In this document: positions 40,881 to 52,361 of the stretch, piece by piece
How positions within the stretch are numbered: the stretch's first letter is position 1
Layout of the letters: each line of letters opens with the position of its first letter
Source: Globisporangium splendens
Lineage: Eukaryota; Oomycota; Peronosporomycetes; Pythiales; Pythiaceae
Assembly (NCBI GenBank): GCA_006386115.1
Contig: VFIW01000163.1
Coordinates: 1 to 64,000, forward strand
DNA: 64,000 nucleotides
Reading direction: 5' to 3'
Notes under the pieces: generated by a model
The model's input: the letters and a program-made list of their open reading frames with translations, nothing else
Database searches by the model: none
Told to the model about the DNA's origin: nothing
Translations under genes and position numbers: made by a program

Positions 40881-42981
40881 TTAATCCTTGTAGTTCTTCA
40901 GCTCCAGCTTGCGCTTGTGTTCGTCTACTTTCTCACGGACAACGCGGTCGATGAGCTTCGGCGTCACGACTACCTCATCCTGTGCGTAGACAATGCTCTG
41001 AAGATACAACATCATTTTCGCGATCTCACGTCCACTCATCCCTTCTGTCATGGCTCCATATTGCTTCGTCGCTGTCATGTTGAGAGGGTTCACACTGCTG
41101 CTGCTTTGTTTGTTTGTCTCCCTTCGCACTACCCGCCGGCATCGTCATGTGCCCAACGTATTCGTCGAAATACATTTGCAAGAGTCGGACGCGCTCCGAT
41201 TCCTCGGGCAAGTCGAAGTGCAGTGTGTCGTCAATGCGATCGGTCACGGCTGTATCGAGGTCCTCGGGACGATTGGTCGCGATCACCAGCATGAAATATC
41301 TGGATTGAGTTCCTGTGTGGAAAAGCAGCGCGTTCAACGCATTCCGCATGGCTTCGCTCATGTGCGTCTTCTTCGTCACACGGCAACCAAGGAACGCTTT
41401 GGCTTCATCGATAAAGATCAAGACACCTCGAGGCGACGAGTTGGACCAGTTGAGGAGTGCATGCAGTTCTGTCACGGCATCGGAACCCAGGGGACCGACG
41501 TCACCACCACTGAGAATCGCATAGTCCATACCCGACGACTTTGCCAACCGCTTCGCGACCATGGTCTTCCCCGTTCCTGGCGGTCCATAGAGCAGCAAGT
41601 GACGATACGGCGCGCCATGCAAGATCGAGTTTCGTGTCGACCTTGCAATCTCCAACACTCGCGTCTCAAGCGACGCATGCAGAACCACATCAGCTATTTC
41701 ATTCTTTTTCCCCTTCAATCTGCTCCAGTACGAGAAGAAAGTCCGGAAAAAGCCCCAGAGTCCACTCCCGCGCGAAGTCTCTCGCACGAGCGAAGGCTTC
41801 CCAAGACGCTGCTCAATCAATTTACCAATGATTCGGATCGCCTCGCGGCTGAAGTAAATGCCTGCAGCGAGCGCGACGAAGCCACCGACAAACTTGGTCA
41901 GCTTCTCTTTATCGGACAGCAGCACCACCGCACCTTGACCGAGATTATCAAACGTTGCCTGCAGCGCTTGCATAAGCTTGACTCGATCCGCTTCGAGTCG
42001 TTGCTGCAACTGCACCATCTCGATATCTTGGTTCAATCGCTGCTGCTTGATACGTCCTTCGACATCTATGACAGCCTTCTCAAGAGTGGTGTTGCGCTCG
42101 AGCAGAGCTCGTTGATGGTCTGCGACGAGCTGTTTCTCCTTCAAGACCTCTTCGGTCTCGCGACGCTTGATTTCCATTCGCATGTTCGATTCTTCCTGAA
42201 GGGCAACAAGATCCCGATTCTGCTTCAACCGCGCCGCATCTTCTTCTTCTAGACGTTGTTGCCCAAGCTGGTGCTTGGTCGTCTCGATCTCGAGATCGTT
42301 CTTCCTCTTCAGCTCGAGCGTTTGCCGCTCCTCTTCGCCTCAAACACGAGCTTCTTCGATCAGTTTCTCGGCGTGAACCACCTCGGCTTCCGCGATCTTG
42401 CGCTTTTCAATCAGCTGCACACTCGCTTCTTGATCCAGGTACGCTTGCATCTCCACAAGGCGCTCGTGATGTATGGTGATGGACTGGCGGACCTCGTATA
42501 AATCCTGCTCTTGCTCCTGTTGCTCGCCGATGACCACCTGCGTCGCGGCCAAGTTGTGCATGAACAGCGAGTCTTTGTCGACGACGTACAGGTTCTGCAG
42601 TGCAATGCGCTGCTTCTCGCTGTCAAACACAAAGCGTTTTGGCACAAACTGCACGCCGTCTGGATACACTTCCTGGAGCTCTTCGCCCAAGCATCCGAGT
42701 TGCGTTCGGCCCGCGTTCGCATCGTACTTGAACCGGAAGTGCTTGATCGGGAGCTTCCGAATCAGATCGTAGCTGTGCGATGCGTTCGCTGGCCGCACAT
42801 TGAGCAGCGTGTCCTTGTAATTGATCGGCAGCGCCTCCTGATTCTGCTGCATCAGCATCTGCGCGCGCGTGCGCTTGACCACGGCATCGACAACCGAGGG
42901 TGGCGACAACACCAGCATCGCGACACCGCAGAACGCAACATACAAGGCCATGATCCGTCGGCAACACGCAGCCTGTACCAT
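40881..42981 (-). pseudogene. ATAD3-like AAA ATPase with S74-chaperone-like N-terminus, interrupted by one in-frame TGA
   Basis: The model is exon 1 at 42981-41133 and exon 2 at 41071-40881 with a 61-nt intron. This splice keeps the frame, whereas other nearby acceptors do not. The start ATG opens MVQAACCRRIMALYVAFCGVAM, a signal-like or anchor segment. Residues about 65-150 (LIRKLPIKHFRFKYD, GCLGEELQEVYPDGV) resemble the intramolecular chaperone domain of peptidase S74. A long coiled coil follows, then an ATAD3-type module: membrane segment, LGKPSLVRETSR, Walker A GPPGTGKTM, Walker B LIFIDEAKAF, MSGREIAK. A TGA at 42342-42340 sits inside the coiled coil where ATAD3 proteins have Arg (RVRAEERRKTL versus RV*GEEERQTL). 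ATAD3 proteins act in mitochondrial inner-membrane organisation. Whether this copy is functional is unknown. Confidence 0.72.
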
Positions 42982-45232
42982 TTTGCGTCTCACTTGGAAG
43001 GGATCCAATGACTCTGTTGGTGAGATCTGCTTGCGCCGTCCGCTCGCTTCGTTGTGCTGCAAAGAAAAACGACGCGTCTTGCGCTGCACACGCACTCGTG
43101 TCCTCCTTGCTGCAGCAACAGAAATCTAGAAAGCAGCATCCAACAGGAGCGAGCGACTCCCTGCAAACATCCATTGGCGACGCACAAAACCGCAAAAAAT
43201 GACACCTGAGCGACGCTTCATGATTTGAGTCGGCTGAAACTGGCCAATCGAAAACGTTTCCAAAAGAAGGTTGTATATTTGATTCTTGGAATAAAAGTGG
43301 TAGAAATATGAGTCGTGTTCGACAGAAAGGCATTTTATTGGCATGTGTATCCAAATTGATCCTAGTTTTTTTTCAACGATCACACGTCTTCAAGAATAAC
43401 GCGGCGAGGTTTAGTCAGACAACGCTGCAACAATATCTCAGCCAATCCAGATCGAGACACCTTTGTAAATTCTGGATTTACAGAGACGTCGATGTGGAAT
43501 GTAGAATTCCAACAATTTTGTCAGACAAGTGAATCGTGGGCAATTGATCCAATCAATTCATGTGTGAAACCAAGATTGTCAGTCAAACACTGTGATTTAA
43601 TTGATACTTCAATTTGAAGTCCGCAAGTCTGTTGATTGTGGGTGTTGGTACGCGATGCGTAGATTGTCGCACAAATCGCGCGTCAAACCATTCTAGTATA
43701 ATGCAAGGATATCATGGTCACACGCGACTGCAATATTGCAATCTTGTCTGGAGTCATTGGAGTCAACATGGAGACGGCGCGGTTTTCCAGCATCGGCTTC
43801 GAAGAAAGTGGAACGATGTCGAAACTGCCGTGTTAAGTCTTGGTCAGTGACCCAACCATCGAACGGAATTGCCACACAGCAGATGGCACTCTCGACTGCA
43901 GAGCAACTGGCCGACGAGCGCGACACACGTTCTGGTCACTCACAGATATGACCTCGTACGCGGGCGGGCTTCGTGGTATGTACACGGCTTGCGGAGAAGT
44001 GTTTGGTCGACTTGGTGTAATGGCATACCTTGGCATTACATGAAGGTGGATCTGTCCACAGATCTAGTGTGCCACACACCACCTTTAGTGTGCATTGTGG
44101 ACACAAATAACAAAGGGATTACGGTACGACAGTCCCCACATGCACATGTGACGCCATCCCATGACGTCACGAGCGCTCTCTGTGCTGATCAGTGCAGAAT
44201 GTTGTTCACATGTACTAATCAGTAACAGAGTGATGACATCCATGTACTAATCAAGCACTGAGTGATGGTTCCTACTTGGGAAACTGCACTGGTGATGATA
44301 TCGATGTGTGTCTGCCACCTAAAGTGAGTGGCGCGAGAGAATCACTTTGCATGGAATTTTCCACAGGACTTCAAGTTCAAGTTTCCAGGAGATCCCCTGG
44401 GTTCAACCTCAGTGTACCCAAGGTTTTATATATCAGATTCATAGTTTTTATTGTGCATGTTTAGGTTTTAGTTATAAAACGTTTAGGATCCCTTGGGGTT
44501 CATTTGTAAGTAGCGACAGGAACCATAACCTTTTCAATTCAGTTGCAAATTTTCTCTCAAGCCCTCAAGTCTTCTTCCTCCCTCCAGGTCAGGAGACAAT
44601 TCCTCTGGCGCAAGCGTGTGTGCCGTATTTGAGGGACTGTTGTGAGCAGCGCCCTCTTACACACTTGCAAAGTGCAACCACGCTACAAACCTGTGCGAGG
44701 ACGCAGAGACTTCATCACTCGCTGCACATTACACAAATGTGTCGAATAAGCTTTCCCAGGTCAGTATTTTCCCCTTTCTCGTATTTTCCCAGACTGCAAC
44801 TGCATGACCTAACCTCCGTACCACTCTTCTACTGGCGCCTCTTCATCTGCCACTTCACACTGGAGCATCAAGTGCCTGATAAAAAGTATCCTTGAGTACC
44901 CATTTGGTGGAGCAATGATCGGATCCACTCGCTCAAACAGCGGATGGTGGATCCCCTCCCCTAATGAAAGTACGCACTCCTCCACCACTCAGCGACAGCA
45001 AATCCCATCCCCTTCTTGCCACTTCAACTGAGAAGAAGAAGGGAAGCCAATGATCCATCCAAATATTCCATAGACAGATATATCCATTTCGAAATTCGAT
45101 TACTGCGTTTTATGTATCAATAACGGAGTCCAGTTTTGACACGCCCAAATCTAGATTTTCCATTTTTGACTTGTGGATACCTCCCTCCTTCTTTGTCAAC
45201 CACAAGCAGCATTAACAAGAGCGACGACGACA
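42982..45232. other. Intergenic, no gene seen
   Basis: About 2.25 kb between divergent genes. Short frames only. A 32-bp tandem duplication is at 44209-44272 (separate entry). Nothing else is recognised. Confidence 0.5.
44209..44272. repeat. 32-bp tandem duplication
   Basis: Two adjacent 32-bp units both begin CATGTACTAATCA and share GAGTGATG; they differ in the middle. The boundary is at 44240/44241. A recent slippage or duplication product. Confidence 0.7.
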
Positions 45233-48200
45233 ATGGCCGCGATGTTCGTGGACGCGTTCGCGCGCGACCTGGAGACGACGCAGCGCGCGATCCCGTCCAA
45301 CTGCCTGTTCTGCGTGCCGCAGCCGCGCTCGCTGGTCGCCGACGACGCGCTCACGCAGGACGCGCTCTACACGCACTTCCTCACTCCCGCAGGCACCGCC
45401 ACGGATGCGCACGCGCGGCACCCTGGCGAGTACGATACGCTCAATGGTACGCTTCTAAATGACTACAATGGAGGCTGTTGTTAATGCAGTATGCACTAGA
45501 TATCGTGGGCTAACGGTTGTGTCCTTTTCCAGGCAAGACGGTGGCGATCGTGGGCTCCCATATCCACACGGGCAAGGGCTTTGAGGAACCGCGGAAAGTG
45601 CGCATTCTGCTCTCAGAGCGCAAAGAGATTGGGCACCAATTGGTCATGGTGCTGCATCTGAGTCAGCCGCTGGTCGGTGGCATCGCCGTGCCGGAGGATC
45701 CGAACGAGATCGACGTGGCCACGTTCCGACGGTACACGGCGATTCTGCGCGCGTTCCCGGAGAACGAACTCGTGTTCTACCATTTAGACGAGACGATCGC
45801 GCAGGTGAAGAAGATTTGCACGCACAACCAGTTCTTCAACCGGTACGAGCAGACGCTGCCAAGTCTGCTGAAGGAGGAGTGGGAGGCTGCGGTCGAGGAG
45901 ATTCTGCAGTGCGGGAGCTTTGATGACAGTGAAGACGACGACGATGCTCTTGGAAACGGAGGAGGAAAGCAGCAGCAGTATGCGAGCCACTTGTTGCAGA
46001 TCCAGCAGGTCGTCGAGTGCTATTTAATGGAGCAACTGCATGAGTTCATCTTCCCACGCGTCGTGATTAGCTGCCAAGAGCAAGAGGAAACGCTAAGCAA
46101 CGTGCTCTACAAGATGCGCCATTACACGCCAGAAGACTTTGGTATTCGTAAAGCATTCCAGGTGGGCTTTATAACTACACTGCGTTATTTCATTGCAGCT
46201 ACGCGCTGATCGTCATTGACTTGCTGTTTTGGATAGTGTTACGCTCACGAAGCTAGAAACACGCTGCTGGATGTCCACGACCGGAAGACGCCGTTAGATA
46301 TGCTGCTGGCATTCAAAAGCTGCATTGACAAGATCAACGACGCCATTGAGCGCAGTCTGAGGCAACACAACCTAGATTTTGGTACGTTTACAATAAAGCT
46401 CTTGGTCGTTGAAGTGAGTCTTGATGGTGGCTAACGTGTGGGTGACTCGTTCGCGGTAGGACAGAATCACATCAGATGACCACCGATGATATTCTCGACC
46501 AGTTGCTGTACGTTCTGGTCCAGGCATACAATCACACAACGCTCTTTAAATCTCCGGTAGGAAACGGTGAAGACGCAGATGCCAGAAAAGATCGAGCAGC
46601 ATCTCCACAAGAAGCGCAAGGCTCAGCAACAGCCAAATTCCCGATTGCTGCGGTGCTGCAATACATCTCCGACTACCATTTCATCAACTCGAATACGACG
46701 GCGCTGGGGTTTACGATCGCCAATTTCCAAGTCGCGATCGAGTATTTCCTGCTGCGAGCATCCCACGTGGACGCATGCCGAACATGTCAAAATGGTTCGA
46801 TTGGCCCGCTAGGGGAACGTTTGTTCGACAATGAGTCCTGCTCCCAAGGCATCCTGCTGTCCAAGAGCGAACTTGCTCATGCCCGCAATGTGGACGGTGT
46901 TCGGGAAACCAAGGAGAAGATCTCTATGCCACGTGCAGTGAGTTCGGATCACAGCACGAGCAGCGAGTCGGTTGCTTCGAATGATCCCGCACAGACAAGC
47001 ACTCAACTTATGGTTATCGGAGACTGGTCATCGTCCAGTGCTGAAGATTACGAAGTCGTAGAGATGACTGAGAGTAGTCCAAGCTTCAGAACGCAGAAAG
47101 TCAACTTTGAACCAGAAGGCAGCAAACTCGTCCAAATCAGCGGTGGCCAGCGCTTTTTCGCCGTCGTGACGGATCAAGGCAAGCTCTACACTTGGGGCGA
47201 CCGAAGTGGCGGCCGTCTTGGTTACCCTTCGGCTGCTGGTGACTCACGACGTGTTGACCACCCACAGCGCGTTACAGCGTTGGATCATATGCATGTCGTC
47301 CACGTGGCGTGTGGTGCATTCCACACCCTTGCAACGGATGTGAATGGCCATGTGTACGCTTGGGGAAGCAATGCTCGCGGTCAACTCGGCTTTCTCACGC
47401 ATGCGACAGCGACGACAACCGTGGAAGCTCCGACACTGGTGACCGATCTTCGTGGGACGTACATGAGCTCTGTCGCGTGCGGAGAGTACCACTCCCTTGG
47501 TCTCTCTTCCGATGGCCAAGTGTTCTCCTGGGGCTGCAACAAGTACTCGAAGCTTGGTCGTATCACCGAGAGCTTTGCTGACGCAGTGGTGAGAGGAAAG
47601 CCATACATGATACCACTCCTATCAGGGTCTAGGCGCTAACATTTTGTGCTGGTGTGTTTATTTTTCTGCCTGTGAAGCAACCTAAAGTTCTGGACGAGGC
47701 GTGGACTGGGATCGCACTGGACCTGAAGACCCCACGGTCACTTGACGATCCAAGTAAGAAGGGTCTTGTGCGTCGAATCGCGGCTGGAAAAGACCATTCG
47801 CTCGCAATTTCGTGGGATGGAGCTGTATTCACCTGGGGACGTGGCGATTCTGGCCAGTTGGGTCATGGATGCTTCATGGATGTCGCCTATCCGAAGCAAG
47901 TGATGGCGCTCTCGTGGACTCGAAACAGCTGCGATGGGTTCTCGATGATGGATGCCGCTGCAGGCAACGATTTCTCGCTTTTCCTCGCGGACACTGGCGT
48001 CGCGTTTCTCTCCGGTCGGGATCCTGCGTTGGTTGTGCCCGACTCCGAGCGCTACAAGCTGTCGCCAGAGTTGGTGCCGTTGCCTTCGAACGTTCAAGAA
48101 TGCGCCAATCAAATTGTTGGCATCTCCTGCGGCGAAGCGCACTATGGCTTGCAACTAGCGAACGGGACTCTTCTCCTGTCCAGCAACACTAGAATTAACA

Positions 48201-48340
48201 GTAACTATGACGAAGACAACGACGACCCCGACGATGCGGAGAGGGATTTGAGTGCAAGTAGACGTGTTGCGGTCGTGGAATCCGTGGCAAACATCAAACA
48301 AATGGCATGCGGGGCGTCCCACACACTGGTGTTGGTATAG
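45233..48340 (+). CDS. VPS9-domain and RCC1-repeat protein (Alsin-like Rab GEF), 5 exons
   Basis: The exons are 45233-45446, 45533-46161, 46237-46381, 46465-47588 and 47678-48340 (introns 86, 75, 83, 89 nt), giving 924 residues in frame. The helical N-terminal region and VPS9 domain (about 200-440) include TPLDMLLAFKSCIDKI, TTDDILDQLLYVLVQA and a FHFINSNT-like YHFINSNTTALGF. Residues about 550-924 form about seven RCC1 repeats with the typical ACGxxHT and YxWGxNxxGQLG pattern. VPS9 domains activate Rab5-type GTPases on endosomes. Animal ALS2/Alsin also pairs RCC1 and VPS9 but in the opposite order. Acidic linkers (DDSEDDDD) lie in exon 2. Exon 4's acceptor at 46464 is needed to keep frame. 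It is convergent with the Orai-like gene, about 120 bp apart. Confidence 0.85.
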
Positions 48341-48460
48341 AAACACACATGTACTTCATTTAGGTCGAACCGAGTCGCGCAGTAAATAATTCTTGTGAGC
48401 CAAAGTGTCGAGTGCGTGCCGATCTTCTCTCTGTAGCTCGTCTGTATACAGACCCGTAGC

Positions 48461-49324
48461 TCAAACATCTCGTCGGTACGCTGTGATCGGAGAGTACGTT
48501 GATTTCAACGGCGGCGCCAGCGACGATGCAGGCGAGAACGCGTAGGGGGTCCCAGTCCCATCCAGCGACGCAGCAGCAGGGGATGAGCACCGGTCGCTGA
48601 TGGTGCGACTGACCCGGAAACTCGGCGGCTTGAGCAGGTACCGCCACTTACTTGCGACGCGCAGCTGCCACGTGAGGAACCCGATGAGGCAGAACACCGA
48701 GATGCTCGACGACGAGTACACGGTGCGGCTGAACTGGATCCACGCGATGAAGCCGAGGTAGAAGAAGAACACGGAGACGCCGAGCAGCATGAACTTGTAC
48801 GCGGTCATCTGCTCGCGCTCGCACTTCTTGATCCACCACGCAGAGAACGGCGAGTCCCACTCAACTTGCGTGATGTCCATCTGCTTGACGTTCTCCTCGA
48901 GCGAGTGGCCGGCGTACCGCGTCACAGCGAGCAGCAGCGTCGTGCAGATGATCGCGGTGAGCAGCAGCGACACGCACACGATCACCGCCGACACGCCGTA
49001 CGCAAACACGAGCCACTCGTGCGTGTCCTCGGGGATGCCCATGTTCGTCATGGCGGAGACCGTGAACCCGCACAGCAGCGTGCACTGCTCCGAGACCGTC
49101 GAGAGCTGCTCGGCGCGCGCCTCGCACACCAGGTACTCGTTCTCGACGCGTTCCTTGCGCAAAAAGCGCTCGATGTCGGCGTTGCGCCACTGGTGCGCGC
49201 GCACGATGTCGTCGTTGAGCCACTGCACCTCCTGGTCGCGGTGAGCGATGTCCTCGTCGCGCCACTGCTTGGCCATGCGCAGGTCGTACGACCCGAAGAG
49301 CGCGCTCACTACGCTCGCCGCCAT
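48461..49324 (-). CDS. Orai-like four-pass membrane protein (putative calcium channel family)
   Basis: The 287-residue protein has a charged N-terminal helix (about 15-70) and four hydrophobic segments (about 82-98, 104-136, 176-200, 207-224), with short loops and a cytosolic Ser/Pro-rich tail. The first segment CTLLCGFTVSAMTNMG and the second with ICTTLLLAV resemble Orai TM1 and TM2 (LLSGFAMVAMVEV, ISTCIL). Orai proteins form store-operated calcium channels of the plasma membrane. At the position of the pore Glu of Orai1 this protein appears to have Asn, so calcium selectivity is uncertain. An unrelated oomycete four-TM family is the alternative. No intron is seen. Confidence 0.5.
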   Translation of the reverse strand: MAASVVSALFGSYDLRMAKQWRDEDIAHRDQEVQWLNDDIVRAHQWRNADIERFLRKERVENEYLVCEARAEQLSTVSEQCTLLCGFTVSAMTNMGIPEDTHEWLVFAYGVSAVIVCVSLLLTAIICTTLLLAVTRYAGHSLEENVKQMDITQVEWDSPFSAWWIKKCEREQMTAYKFMLLGVSVFFFYLGFIAWIQFSRTVYSSSSISVFCLIGFLTWQLRVASKWRYLLKPPSFRVSRTISDRCSSPAAASLDGTGTPYAFSPASSLAPPLKSTYSPITAYRRDV

Positions 49325-50814
49325 CTTGCTTTCTACAGGAGGGGATGTGGATATTCGATAGGATAGGTTGGATGGTGATGCTTTGCACAGGTTTTCTCGA
49401 TGGGTGAGATATGCTGGATGATAGGATACAGCTCTGAACCAAAATGCTACCGCGAACGAATAACGGAGGGTACTACATGACGAGGGTTTACAGAGCAGGA
49501 ACTTGGACGAGAAGCCTCGTTCGTTCAGCGAAAGTATAGAGATATAGAGATCGATCGAGCATGTCGCAATGCATTTTGGAGAAGGCTACAGTGTTCACTC
49601 TCTGCAGCAGACCGCGAGTCACACACACACACACACACACACCATGGCAGCAGGCGTTGATAGCTTTGCACACTCGAAGCAGTCGAAAGCCTAATCTTTC
49701 AGCCGAGTCTCCTATTGTTGCATTTCAGTAAGAGCAGCGAAAGCATGTGTTGGGGTCAACAGAAGGCTCATGACGAGCTGGTGACCTGGTTGGAGGAGTC
49801 GAAGGTCGCAACTTCTTTCTATTGGAAGAGTAAGGCGATCTCTCCTTTCCTCTTGGAAAGAATGAGACCACCGCAATTATTACCTTTTTACATACACATA
49901 GAAACACACGAGTGGCGAACACAGGCTCGCATTTTGTGCCAAACACCACACACGTTGGCACTCGCCTACTGACAAATCCAATTTGCGTGCCAGTTGCCAT
50001 ACAACTGCACTACCCGACAGAGTGCAAATTGTCATAATAACAACAACAAATCCGCTATTACGAGAACACCATCCGTTGTCTCCGATCCTTGTTTGCCATC
50101 CTTGTGACATCGCGAAAACGCTCTTCGAGCCGAGAATTGACCCGTCGTGATCAAGCAACAGACAAGCCAAACACTGAACTGAACTGAATGTTTACAGTTG
50201 TCCGGATAATCGAGTTTGTACAGGTCGCCAAAATGGCTCACACACAAAGATCGCTAATGTTGTGCGCGGTTTCCAACAACGCGAACGAGCTTTTCATTTG
50301 TCGCTGGCACATCAACTATAGAGGTTCTGCTGTCCGGATAATGCGGAAAACCTCCTGTCAATTCGTTCGTGACGTTGACTAAAACCCACTCTAAAAACGA
50401 ACCCATGTATGGATTAAGAAACCGCATCTTTCGCTGGCGCAGCTGCAAAACAGAGCACACTGGCATTTTGTATGGTTCAATCCTGGCGGATCTGACTTTC
50501 TGGTGCGCCAGTGCCCCCATATGGTGCAGCACGCCTGCACGGGAAACCCCAGTTTGCAGTCTGCTTCCACACATATCCTGATTCCAATAGTAACGTCATC
50601 GCTTCGTGCTCCCATATGGGAATGGGCAACGCCAGTGGTTTCACTTCAACTCCACGTTCCTGCATCTCTGCACACAATTTCAGTTCTAAAGTCATACGGA
50701 CGCCATGCGAGATCGACCGGCTGCCAGCATTGGATTCTCTGGTCTTCAGTATCCAATTTGCTGGCAACCCCGCACTCCGATCGACATCACAGACACACAC
50801 AAATAATCAGAGAG
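49325..50814. other. Intergenic, no gene seen
   Basis: About 1.5 kb between divergent genes. Contains a CA microsatellite at 49620-49643 and two direct copies of TGTCCGGATAAT at 50199-50210 and 50331-50342, which look like pieces of a small mobile element end. Short frames here have no motif. Confidence 0.5.
49620..49643. repeat. (CA)n microsatellite
   Basis: A perfect dinucleotide run of 12 CA units. Useful only as a polymorphic marker. Confidence 0.9.
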
Positions 50815-52082
50815 ATGCAGCTTTCGACAGTCCTCGCGCTCGCGATGGTCGCAGTTGCTTCCACGGCAGCAAACGCCGCGACGACGTGCAAGATGATGTC
50901 GCTCAACGTGCGCACGTCCAACGCCGGTGACAAGGGCAACGGCAACTGGGATGTCCGCAAGGCGCACATGAAAACCATGATCGAGAAGCACCAGCCCGAT
51001 TTCGTCGGCACCCAAGAAGCGAGTTCGTCGCAGTACGAGTACTTGAAACAGATTGACGGCTACGGCGCCATTGGTGAATGTGCTGGTGATTGCTCCAGTA
51101 ATGAACGCACGTTCATCTTGTTCAACCAAAACGACTGGGAGCTGATTGGAAACGGTGATTTTGCATTGGTAAGGATACATGAACATCATCTACCTTGGTC
51201 TTTTGACCCAACAGTTGTCTGATTTGTGCACTTTCTTTTGTTTTGCAGAGTGATAGCCCAGAACTTGGATCCAACACGTGGGGTCTTGAATACAACCGTG
51301 AAGCGACCTGGGGACGTTTCCGCCACAAAGCAAATGGCAACATGGTGTGCGCCTTCAACACGCACTACGACATGAGCAAGGGTCAGCCCAAGTCGTCTGT
51401 ACTCGTCGCCTCGAAAATGGCTGCTCTCTGCAAGGACGGCGATCTCGCGGTGCTGACAGGCGATTTCAACACGGAACTGAACTCTGGTGCGCTGCAGTTT
51501 TTGATGGGCAAGACTCAACTCGAAGGGAAAACCAACTCGTTTCCAATGGTTAGTGCCCTTGACGAAGCTGGCGAAACTGGCGGCACTTTCATCGGCAATG
51601 GCATCTTCACAACGGGCATCAGCAAAACAAGATTTGACTTTGTGTTCGCCAAGACCGACAACCTTTGCATCCAAAAGGGTCAAGTCATTGACGATCGCTT
51701 CGATGGCAAGAATGCGATCTCGGACCACGCTCAAGTGATGTCCACTTTCTGTGTGGGAGACGGGTGCTCAGGCTGCGCTGGTGGTAGCAGCTATGGATAT
51801 AATCAGGCACAAAACGATGATGAAGACGATGACTCTGCAACAGAAGAAACACCAGCTCCAGAAACTGCTGCCCCAACACCAGAAGCGACTCCAGAGCCTG
51901 TCACTGAAGCACCCGAGCCTGCCACCACTACTCCTGAGCCAATCCCAACCGAACCAATTCAACTGACTCCAGTGGTCACTCCAGCTGCAACTCTACCAAG
52001 AAGTGCATATGTTGAAACAGTTTCTTCTGCCAACTCGCCAAGCCCAACCAAGCCAAAACGTTCGGATTGTGCTGCGAAGTAA
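50815..52082 (+). CDS. Secreted endonuclease/exonuclease/phosphatase-family protein (2 exons)
   Basis: Exons 50815-51168 and 51249-52082 (80-nt intron) give 395 residues. A signal peptide (about 1-22, STVLALAMVAVASTAANA) precedes an EEP fold with the catalytic signatures in order: LNVR Asn, GTQEAS Glu, NTHYDM His, TGDFNTE Asp/Asn and the final SDHAQV Asp-His. The fold hydrolyses phosphodiesters or phosphomonoesters in nucleic acids, phosphoinositides or sphingomyelin; the secreted form suggests an extracellular nuclease or phospholipase-like role. After about residue 305 comes an acidic then Pro/Thr/Glu-rich tail with PAPETAAPTPEATPEP-type repeats, like the wall-associated linkers of oomycete secreted proteins. 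The ATG was chosen because it yields the signal peptide. Confidence 0.88.
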
Positions 52083-52361
52083 GCGTCCAGTGCTTGCTTC
52101 AGTTCGTGACTATGTCATCATAGGCTGTGCATACCCCAACAAGGAGATTAAATGGTACAATTGTGAATACAAAATGATAATCAAATTCTAAACACAGGTT
52201 CATGCCTCTCGTCCTTCTCATTGTTATACACTTCGCTACGCGTCCACGCAAACTACTTCGCCTCCAGCCCTTGAGAGTACGAAATCTAGTAGCTCGCTTC
52301 TGACGAAATCTGCTCCTTCATGCTGTAGCTCGTCCGTGTTGAAACCTCGCAAGCAGCTCGT

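Noticed and set aside
41072..41132. Possible second disruption at the 3' end of the ATAD3-like gene
   Set aside because: First acceptors tried gave a frame error, but a 61-nt intron ending CATGACAG restores the conserved sequence (PAATKQYGAMTEGMSGRE), so the 3' end is intact.
42300..42400. An intron hiding the TGA at 42340
   Set aside because: No donor/acceptor pair of normal length fits, and the residues on both sides align with the continuous ATAD3 coiled coil.
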